64,000 bases of DNA from Paraescarpia echinospica. Taxonomy: Eukaryota; Annelida; Polychaeta; Sabellida; Siboglinidae. The position numbers and the translations under genes were made by a program. The notes beneath the pieces are model-generated. The model did no database searches. It was given only the letters and a program-made list of their open reading frames with translations, and was not told the DNA's origin. This document shows, piece by piece, positions 45,762-54,837 of the stretch (positions are counted from its first letter, which is position 1; every line of letters begins with the position of its first letter). The DNA lies in NCBI GenBank assembly GCA_020002185.1, contig CM034537.1, forward strand, positions 9,514,409-9,578,408, written 5' to 3'.

Positions 45762-47389
45762 GTCAGCACCACCAGGGTACGCTAGCATCTGTGTTCCCCC
45801 CGAAGAGCTTGCCGTACATTTCGCAGTTGTTGAGACGTTCTCCACCATTGTCGGCATGTGACTCTGAGAGCATTGTCGACTCGAAACCTCCAGCTCTGAT
45901 ACCCCGCAGCGAGGCTACTGACGACATCGCACACGACAGCCATTGTCGTGGGTCAGGTGACCAGAATCATCAGAGGAGCGATGTTGCTAAGCAACAGGTG
46001 GAGAGGCGGATGAATAGGAATGGGTTTGAGAGGAATGGAATGACAGGGAGTAGTACAACGACCAGCGAGAATTTAACATGGCTGGCGAGTGCCAGTCAGG
46101 CGGCCGCTCAAGCTGCCGCACACCAGCGGCCACCAGGGGGCACCATGCTGCCACCAACGACGATCGCTGCTGGAAGCCACGACCCTCACTTCCAGCTGCC
46201 TGCGGCTGCGCCCGCAGGTCTGGAGGCGTTGTACCGGTCAGGACTGACTGTCACTGACCCATCGTCTCGGCTCTTTGTCAGCGGTCAGTACTCGTCTGTA
46301 TATACGACTACAGGGACAACACTGTCACCCTACTCACAGTCTCTGTACAGCGGCCATGGTAGCCAGCCTCTGTCGCCATACGCGGCGGCCTACATGTACC
46401 AGTGGCCGTCTGCCTACCCGTCTGGTGCCGCGCCGCTCATACCGGGCCAGTACCCACACATTGAGTCTTTCTCAGCTGTGCTTCAGAACCTGGGCAGTCA
46501 GCATGCACAGCACTCTCATCTACCTCGCCTGCCGTACATGCGCCCACACATACCTCACTCGCCCTACCCCGGCACAGGCTCCCTGACCACCACCACTGAC
46601 TCACTGCGCGTACCGGCCATCATGCATCGCAGCTCCATCCGCATGGGGGCGCCAGCAGTCATGGAGCCGCCGGTGCCGCGTAAATCGCCGAAGCGTGACC
46701 AGAAGGGCAGTTTTCGAAGCGACGCCGCCACGCGACACTCGCCACATGACAGGAAGTCACCGGCGATGCGCCGCTACTCGCCGCTCCCAGCAACACAGTA
46801 CCGCCACCCTCACCACTCACCCCCAGCCGCCGTCAGGGACACGGTGTATCGCGATGCTGACGCCAGACACACAGACCCAAACTCTGTACGCAAACATAGG
46901 ATATTAACGCAATCGCCACAGATGGGCTCTGATCTCCTCTCTGTGGCCTCGTACACTCAGGCTGGCAACTCCGGGGCAGGCTCAATGGCCCCGCCCCTGC
47001 TACAACGATCGCGGGGCGACGGGGCGACTATGACATCATCAATGGGCCAACCTCCACCACTGTTGCCATCACATTCGTCTTCAACGGGCCTACCTCAGTC
47101 GGGGCAGTCTTCCCACCTGCCCCCCTTACCCCCTTTGCACCCCGCGCAGGCGTCACTGCCCTACCCGGCAGACCCCCATTACCCCGCCCACTTCATGAAG
47201 GGTTCCATCATACAGCTGGCAAATGGAGAACTGAAGCGCGTTGAGGAACTGCGCACTGACGACTTCATCAGCAGTGCCGATGTGAGCGTGGACCTCAAGA
47301 TCGACTCCAGCACGGTGGTGAGAATTGAGGAGAACGCACAGCGAGGCACCGCCATACTCGGCTTCTCCGTCGGCACGCAGCACATCCAG
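45762..47389 (+). CDS. ATXN1: ataxin-1-like protein, large internal exon ending inside the AXH domain
   Basis: The exon is bounded by TTCTGTTTCAG|GT and CATCCAG|GTAGGG and is open throughout (543 codons; phase 1 at the start, phase 0 at the end). Its last 67 codons (from 47189) begin HFMKGSIIQLANGELKRVEE and continue with a KIDSSTV motif, as at the start of the AXH domain of ataxin-1 and ataxin-1-like proteins, which mediates dimerisation and binding to the repressor Capicua. The rest of AXH must lie in a later exon, not found in this window. Upstream, the Tyr/Ser/Pro-rich region with HIESFSAVLQNLGSQ resembles the ATXN1 segment just before the human polyglutamine tract, but here no polyQ follows. 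A basic Ser-Pro region (RKSPKRD, DRKSPAMRRYSPLP) may act in nuclear localisation. Ataxin-1 proteins are nuclear transcriptional co-repressors. The first in-frame ATG within the exon is at 46010; translation could also start in an upstream exon. GC content is far above the flanks. Confidence 0.93.
46130..46143 (+). promoter_or_regulatory. CTCF-type motif inside the ataxin-1-like exon (exact match)
   Basis: CCACCAGGGGGCAC fits CCASYAGRKGGCRS at all 14 positions. It lies in coding sequence (codons for RPPGGTM), so the match could be a by-product of GC-rich coding. Binding is not shown. Confidence 0.35.
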
Positions 47390-47640
47390 GTAGGGGGTGC
47401 CACTGTACAGCAGATGCTACAACATCCTACATATTCCTCATCTTTTTGCACAGTACCTTCACGTAAATGATGTAACTGCATGGCAGAATCACTCCACAGT
47501 TTGTACGTATTCCCCACATTTTTACACCTGCGTATTTCACATCTTTCCTCTTATCTCTTTTCACAGCACATCCAGGAAGGGGGCGCCACTGCATGGCAGA
47601 CTTTACAATACACTTCCTGTGTCTTCCTCCTCTTTCTGCT
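47390..47640 (+). repeat. intronic duplication of the exon end and donor region
   Basis: The 38 bp around the donor (from 47376, CGCAGCACATCCAGG then TAGGGGGTGCC) recur 186 bp downstream (from 47562) with 32 of 38 bases identical, but the donor GT is changed to GA. A weaker third copy of the ACTGCATGGCAG part lies at about 47477-47490. The downstream copy follows CTCTTATCTCTTTTCACAG, an acceptor-like sequence. If intron is retained, the exon reads on in frame for 26 codons to a stop at 47468-47470. Confidence 0.65.
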
Positions 47641-48434
47641 TATCTCTGTACATTTGTCCATTTAGAATTTCAGAAAACTGTTAAAACTCAAACCCTCCTG
47701 AAAACTGATACTTCTGTACAGCCAAGCCAAGCCCAAATTAACCGTGTAAAGCTATATTGCGTGGCGGCACCATCTAGTGGGTAGTTTTGAAAACATTAGA
47801 AATGACATTTGAACGTGTGGACATAACATTTTCCTGTTTTGAGTCAAGTAAGTGGGGAAATGGAGACTTCAAAAAACGGCTCAGGTCTAAAGGAAGTGTA
47901 AGCGATCAGTTTAGGAGTTACTACTCCAGTATGCCTGAATTCAGCATTTCAGCTTCAACTTTGGAAGTTTGTCTTTAATGAGAGATCATATAATCACTGT
48001 GATACACCGTATGGTGTAGATTTGTGCTTCACAATCCTAGTATGAAAATATATCCACGAATAATGTCATTAATAGTTTTCTATGTCACTGAGCTAGTAGT
48101 AGCATTACAAGTGACATTACGTGTTGAATTAGATACTAGGAAGATGCCACATCTTCTAGTGCCAGATCTTCATGTATCTTGTGTTGAAGATGACTAGTTG
48201 TTCTATTCATGGAGAAATGGGCTGACTATGATGTTGCCATAAAAGGGCCATCTCCTCATGTGATGTGGCATTTGCACATAGTTGGCAAGTTTGGTAATTT
48301 GGTCGTCCAGCAGACGATGTGGTGGATTTTATGGGTGCTGCATGTAGTGTTGACATTGTGCCCAGTGCTGCAGGCGATGGCTGCTTGATGGGTCTGTCTG
48401 AAACGCCTGTCTGTAGACACAGTCTAGACATCGC
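47641..48434. other. probably intronic, no features except a CTCF-like motif
   Basis: No further exon of the ataxin-1-like gene is seen. A 63-codon frame at 47787-47978 is unrecognised. Confidence 0.4.
47767..47780 (-). promoter_or_regulatory. CTCF-type motif, 13 of 14 positions
   Basis: GCACCATCTAGTGG differs at one position from the minus-strand CTCF core. It faces the exact match at 46130 in convergent orientation. Binding is not shown. Confidence 0.3.
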
Positions 48435-49640
48435 CTTGCTATATGTCTGTAGATGCAGTGTAGACCTTGTTGTCTGTCTGTAGGTACAGTGTAGACTTCA
48501 CTGTTTGTCTGTAGACAAAGTCTAGACCTTGTTGTCTGTCTGTAGGTACAGTGTAGACTTCACTGTTTGTCTGTAGACGCAGTCTAGACCTTGTTGTCTG
48601 TCTGTAGGTACAGTGTAGACTTCACTGTTTGTCTGTAGACGCAGTCTAGACCTTGTTGTCTGTCTGTAGGTACACTGTAGACTTCACTGTTTGTCTGTAA
48701 ATGCAGTGTAGACCTTGTTGTCTGTCTGTAGGTACAGTGTAGACTTCACTGTTTGTCTGTAGATGCAGTCTAGACCTTGTTGTCTGTCTGTAGGTACAGT
48801 GTTGACTTCACTGTTTGTCTGTAGACGCAGTCTAGACCTTGTTGTTTGTCTGTAGGTACAGTGTAGACTTCACTGTTTGTCTGTAGACGCAGTCTAGACC
48901 TTGTTGTCTGTCTGTAGGTACAGTGTAGACTTCACTGTTTGTCTGTATACACAGTCTAGACCTCACTGGCTGTCTCTAGACACAGTCTAGACCTCTGACT
49001 GTCTGTACGCACAGCCTAAACCTTGCTGTATGTCTGTAGACACAGACTAGACCTTGCTGTCTGTCTCTAGACACAGTCTAGACCTCTGACTGTCTGTACG
49101 CACAGCCTAAACCTTGCTGTATGTCTGTATATACAGTCTAGACCTAGCTGTCTGTCTGTAGACATTGTCTAGACCTAGCTGTCTGCTGTAGACACTGTCT
49201 AGACCTAGCTGTCTGTTTGTAGACACTGTCTAAACCTCACTGTCTGTCTGTAAACACAGTCTAGACCTTGCTGTATTCCTGTAGACAGTCTAGACCTTGC
49301 TGTATGTCTGTAGACTGTCTAGACCTTGCTGTATTTCTGTAGACAGTCTAGACCTTGCTGCATGTCTGTAAACAGTCTAGACCTTGGTGTATTTCTGTTG
49401 ACAGTCTAGACCTTGCTGTATGTCTGTAGACAGTCTAGACCTTGGTGTATTTCTGTTGACAGTCTAGACCTTGCTGTATGTCTGTAGACAGTCTAGACCT
49501 TGGTGTATTTCTGTTGACAGTCTAGACCATGCTGTATGTCTGTAGACAGTTTACACCTTGCTGTATGTCTGTAGATCCAATCTTGACCTTGTTGTATTTC
49601 TGTAGATCCAATTTTGACCTTGCTGTACAGCCTCTAGACT
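48435..49640. repeat. composite minisatellite, about 31-bp unit forming a 62-bp dimer
   Basis: In the left part two related 31-bp halves alternate: TCTGTAGGTACAGTGTAGAC with TTCACTGTT, and GTCTGTAGACGCAGTCTAGA with CCTTGTTGT. This gives a 62-bp repeat of about eight copies to 48950. To the right the units become monomeric and shorten to 28-29 bp (CAGTCTAGACCTTGCTGTAT). Near 49260-49560 a further dimer pattern of GTATTTCTGT and GTATGTCTGT units appears. The period thus shifts along one array. Confidence 0.95.
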
Positions 49641-49805
49641 AGTCAGTTGGCAAACCTATTCTACAAGTGATGCTTTCACTAATACCTGTTTCCCACATGT
49701 GTAAAAAAAATTATATGTGCTAATTTAATTTAGCGTGAACACAATATTGCCTGATTACCAGGAACTATGAAGACACATGGCAGTGGGTGTCATTTTTGTT
49801 GCCAG
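49641..49805. other. short non-coding spacer
   Basis: No features are recognised. Confidence 0.4.
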
Positions 49806-50031
49806 TTCTATTCTCATCCAACTTGCTGACATTATTTTCAAGTGTTATGTGTATATTTATGTTCTATTCTCATCCAACTTGCTGACATTATTTTCAAGTG
49901 TTATGTGTATATTTATGTTCTATTCTCATCCAACTTGCTGACATTATTTTCAAGTGTTATGTGTATATTTATGTTCTATTCTCATCCAACTTGCTGACAT
50001 TATTTTCAAGTGTTATGTGTATATTTATGTT
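49806..50031. repeat. minisatellite, 56-bp unit, 4 copies
   Basis: Units contain TTCTATTCTCATCCAACTTG and CAAGTGTTATGTGTATATTT and are identical or nearly so. They point to a very recent expansion. Confidence 0.97.
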
Positions 50032-51394
50032 CACTCGAGTCACTAAAGTTATTGATCGCATGCTAAAGATAATGAGACTGCGCTGTTATTACGTTTTTGA
50101 GCAGTTGTGTGCAATTGCATCTTAATCAACCATAGCACCTTGTTACAACTGTAAGCAGTGTAAAAATTTACAACTACGTATTAAAATGTAAAATATCCAA
50201 TTAGGATCCAGTCAGAGTTTGAATATAATAAGTAGGCGGTCGTTTTATTTCAGTCTGGTTATTTATTAGAATTGATGACCATGACCATATATACGTAATA
50301 AATTGACATATCATGCTCCGGAAGAACATAATTAGACCAGTAGCGTGTGACCAATAGGATCATTATTTGTATGCGATGGTACAAGTTCTTTTAATATACT
50401 TAGCATTTACTTAAGCTGGAGTGTGTATTGAGGACAGGGTATAGCTGATGTACATAATATATGCACCCATGCTGTAGTGACTTGCATTTTCACAAAAATC
50501 TCAGTTTAGATGTTCCAGCAATTGTATAATACCTGCAGATGACTGGTGTGGTGTATCTAGTATTGTAAAGGCATCAGCCCACTATGTCTTGGTAAATCAA
50601 CAGATGCTGAAAGATTACTCGTTACTGAGAAATGGTGCTTTGATTAGTGTGAATCCCATTCCATGCCACAAGAAGGTGGATTCCACGCCACATCATATTC
50701 ATGTCATTTCGTAAGTGCATTTACCAAATGTTTATCGTAGGAATTGTGAACCCGGCACACTGTTTTTGTTGTGTTAAATATACATGAGAAATAAAGCATT
50801 TTCTTAGTTTATTAAGAATTACACAAGCCCTATGTAACATAACATATTATTACTAATTGTGGTCTTTACCAAACCCATTTAAAGCATGTGAACGTAACAT
50901 GTTACACTTCAACTGATCTGTAAACAGTTTGGCGCCAGATTGACACCATTCTTGATACCCATTTCGTAGGTTGTACAAGACGCTAAGCCCTGTGTTAATT
51001 TTAGATCAAGTGAAGCTGGGTACAAGGGAGCTTGTTAGCTGTGTTTGCCTATGGGTAGAGTGCTCAGATGTTCCTTGAAGGCGAACATAGACACGAGAAC
51101 CACCCATGCCACTGCGTACGTGCCTTCTGATGCTCTACTTGGGTGGCTCCATCGCTAACTATTATTACTTTAAGTTTTTACGTCTCACTCATTCATTTGT
51201 GTGTTCACATCTTGTGCGGCATCCTGTGATTCTCTGTAATCAGTAGTCAAACACATTTCAGTCTTCTCTTGAAGTCTCCGTGGTAGGCACTTCGAGCTAC
51301 TCTGTATTGATAAGTTGATAACTGTATTTTAGAGTTCCTGGATGTTTGTGCATCAGGTAAAGGTTTGAAGGAAATGTCTTGGAAGTGTGTTAGG
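50032..51394. other. AT-rich non-coding stretch
   Basis: No gene or organised repeat is recognised. Confidence 0.45.
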
Positions 51395-51400
51395 TAATGT

Positions 51401-51747
51401 AAATGACAGGTGTTATTGTTGGTTCTACTCAAAGTTATGACAGGTGTTATTGTTGGTTCTACTCAAAGTTATGACAGGTGTTATTGTTGGTTCTACTCAA
51501 AGTTATGACAGGTGTTATTGTTGGTTCTACTCAAAGTTATGACAGGTGTTATTGTTGGTTCTACTCAAAGTTATGACAGGTGTTATTGTTGGTTCTACTC
51601 AAAGTTATGACAGGTGTTATTGTTGGTTCTACTCAAAGTTATGACAGGTGTTATTGTTGGTTCTACTCAAAGTTATGACAGGTGTTATTGTTGGTTCTAC
51701 TCAAAGTTATGACAGGTGTTATTGTTGGTTCTACTCAAACTTATGAC
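51401..51747. repeat. minisatellite, 34-bp unit, about 10 copies
   Basis: The units contain GACAGGTGTTATTGTTGGTT followed by CTACTCAAAGTTAT and are virtually identical, with changes only in the first and last units. Confidence 0.97.
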
Positions 51748-51794
51748 AGTCGTATCAATATATTAACATGACAGTAATATGAGTAGGATAAAAT

Positions 51795-52471
51795 AATGCC
51801 TGTTGGATCATGTGGTGTGTCTTGGATCATGTGGGTGTGTCTTGGATCATGTGAGTGTGTCTTGGATCATGTGGGTGTGTCTTGGATCATGTGAGTGTGT
51901 CTTGGATCATGTGGGTGTGTCTTGGATCATGTGGGTGTGTCTTGGGTTATGTGGGTGTGGCTTAGATCATGTGGGTTTATCCTAGATCATGTAGGTGTGT
52001 CTTTCCTGTGGATGTGTGTCTTGTAGCATGTAGCAGTGTATTGGATGATGTAGGTATGTCTTGGATCATATGTGTGTTGGATCATGTGTGTTGGATCATG
52101 TGTATGAGTAGTGGATAATATATAGGTGTGTTCCAGATCATGTACTAGGAGTTTGGATCTTGTAAATGTGTCTTGGATCACATAGGTGTGCCTCGGATCA
52201 TGTACGTCTGGATCATGTAGGTGACTTGGGCCATGTATTGGTGTCTTGGACCATGTAGGTGTGAATTAGATCATGTAAGTGTGTCTTGGATCATGTAGGT
52301 TTGTCGTGGATCATGTAGGTTTGTCTTGGATCATGTAGGTTTGTCTTGGATCATGTAGGTGTCTTAGATCATGTAGGTATATATTGGATCATGTATAGGT
52401 GTCTTGGATCATGTAGGTTTGTCTTGGATCATGTATGTGTATCTAGGATCATGTAGACCCAGGGTGTCTTG
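51795..52471. repeat. minisatellite, about 20-bp unit, about 33 degenerate copies
   Basis: Units are of the type TTGGATCATGTGGGTGTGTC, regular up to 51990 and then degenerate. The array is interrupted at 52478 by the CR1 LINE copy, and one further unit (ATCATGTAGGTGTGTCCTG) lies beyond it at 54431. Confidence 0.93.
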
Positions 52472-52477
52472 AATCAT

Positions 52478-54429
52478 TTAACAAGATTTAACAAGATTGC
52501 CATCCAGAAAATTAACTCTAGATGGCAGGTGGATAAAGAATCCTTTTGGCTTATCGAGAGTCCAATACTTTTTATCTACATGAATCCCGCCCTTTTAAGG
52601 TATGTGTCGATTTTATTTTTAAACATATTCACGCTAATAGCACCAACACAATCAGGAGATAATCTGTTCCATTCATTTACAGTCCTTTGTGAGAACTTTC
52701 TTATATCTAATCTACAATGCTCCTTTGCTAATGTAACTTCATGTCCTTCTATCTTTCTTAACTGTAAAAAAAACCATTTCTATCAATATTTTCATAACTA
52801 TTCAATATTTTAAACACTTCTATCTGATCTCCTCTCAATCTCCTGGTCTCTAGTGTTGTTGAACCACATTCTTTTAGGCGAATTTTGTAACTAAGATCCC
52901 TCAGTTTTGGTATAATTTTAGGTGCTCTCTGTACTCTATCTAGCATATCTACGTCCTTCTTGTGATGTGGCCTCCACGCTTGAATACAATATTCTAAATG
53001 AGGCCTAACTATTGTTTTGTACAGCGGTATTATTAGCTCTTTTTCCTTATACGTCATATTTTGCCCAATTAATCCAAGGATTTGATTTCTCTTTGAAGCA
53101 GTAATTCCACACTGCTCTGAAACCTTCATATCAGCACTAGTGGTTAACCCTAAGTTCTTTTCTTTTATAGTAGTACTTAGTTCAGTACCCCCCATTGTAT
53201 ATTGTACATCTTCATTCCCAAGTCCTGTGGAGGCATTTACATTCCCCAAAATTGAACAACATTTGCCATTTTTCAGACCATTTTATCAACCTGTCAAGAT
53301 CATCTTGTAAATGCTGTCTATCTCCATCACGTTTAATCCAAAACAATTTTGTATCATCCGCAAATTTCAACACCTTGCTTGTTATATCATCATCTAAATC
53401 ATTGATATATATATTAAGAATAATATAGGTCCCAGTACTGATCCCTGTGGTACCCCACTCAAAACTGATTTCCAGTTTGAAGCCTCCCCATCAACTACTA
53501 CCTGTTGTCTTCTGTCAATTAGCCATTTTTCTATCCAGTTAATTAAACCATTTCCTATGCCATGAGCCTTTAGTTTAAGCAGTCGAAAGCTTTCTGAAAA
53601 TCTAAGTAGATGATATCTACTGGTGATCCCTCGTCTGTCCACTTAGTGATATCTTCCAAAAAACAACATATTTGTTAAGCATGACCTCGCTTTTAGAAAC
53701 CCATGTTGAGATGGGTTTATCAAATTATGTTTAACAAGAAAATCCACCAAGTGATCTTTAATTAGTCTTTGTAATAAGTTGCAAATCACCGATGTTAAAC
53801 TCACTGGTCTGTAGTTCTCTGACTTGTTTCTGGAACCATTTTAAAATAACGGTATAATGTTTGCCTCTTTCCATTCTAATGACAAGTTGAAAACTGTTGC
53901 AAGCGGTACGCTAATTTGTTCTACAATTTCAAATAGTAGTTTGGGTGGAATCCCATCCACTCCAGGTGATTTATTATCCTTCATAGCCTTTATTTTCTTA
54001 GCTACCATTTCCGGGGTTACAATTAACTGTCCTAAATAGCCTGATTTCGCCCCCTTGAACTTAGCATCTGGTACTGGCAGTGAATCAATATCTTCCTTGG
54101 TAAACACTGAACTAAAATACTCATTGAGGTCTTTGCCATTAAGAATCCCTGTGATATTACATTTCCAGCACTATCTTCTAGAGGGCCGACCTTATTCTGA
54201 ACTTTCTGTTTGCTCCGAACATATGCATAAAGACTCTTGCTGTCTTGTTTTATATTACATGCTAATTTTTGTTCGTAGCTTCTCTTCAAATTTCTAATTT
54301 CAGTTGTAGCTTTGTTTAGTGCTTCTTTATAAATGTTGTAGTCTTCATAATTTCCGGTACATCTATATGACTTCCACATCATTTGTTTTTACTTAATTTT
54401 TCTAATGGCTTCTTTCGATAAGTATTTCT
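52478..54429 (-). mobile_element. CR1-type LINE, copy 2, 5'-truncated, inserted in a 20-bp minisatellite
   Basis: AATCAT lies at both limits (52472-52477 and 54430-54435), a candidate 6-bp target duplication. The minus-strand 3' end is two copies of CTTGTTAAAT, the short terminal repeat expected of CR1 elements. From the truncated 5' end the frames read NLKRSYEQKLACNI, DNKSPGVDGIPPKLL, GVPQGSVLGPILFLIYI, FADDTKLF (about 53345-53368), then LYKTIVRPHLEYCIQAW and RRLRGDQIEVFKILN. The order is that of the RT domain and C-terminal region. Several frameshifts disable it. It lacks ORF1 and the endonuclease. It is clearly related to copy 1 (8155-11195) over the shared part. Confidence 0.92.
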
Positions 54430-54435
54430 AATCAT

Positions 54436-54837
54436 GTAGGTGTGTCCTGTTTTCCTGCACAAACCTGCATGGTTGTTTTATAACATTTCTCACGTAGATG
54501 TTAGGTGAGTAGACAATCAACTACCAACAATTTCCCATCGTCACATACAGTGTAACCTTACATAGTTGATTAGAGTTGACCCGAGGAACTCTTCCTGAGA
54601 TCATGCATGTCATGATGTGTGTTGGTTTGCGTGTGTGTAATACTGAGCATGTTATCTTTGGTATCAGTCCTGTTACTGAGTCTTCTCACCTGTTGGTGCT
54701 CAATAAAATACAATAGTATGTGCCATGAATGCAGAAAGCACCATTTGAAGAGAGTTATTGGTGGTGACAATTTCTCATTATTACTTACAACAATATGTTA
54801 AGATTGTCAATAAATGTTATTGTTTCATATTTCAAGC
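54436..54837. other. non-coding spacer
   Basis: After one last unit of the 20-bp array no feature is recognised. Confidence 0.4.

Noticed and set aside
46275..46907. Alternative plus-strand frames inside the ataxin-1-like exon
   Set aside because: They are shadows of the long GC-rich coding frame and lack any recognised motif.
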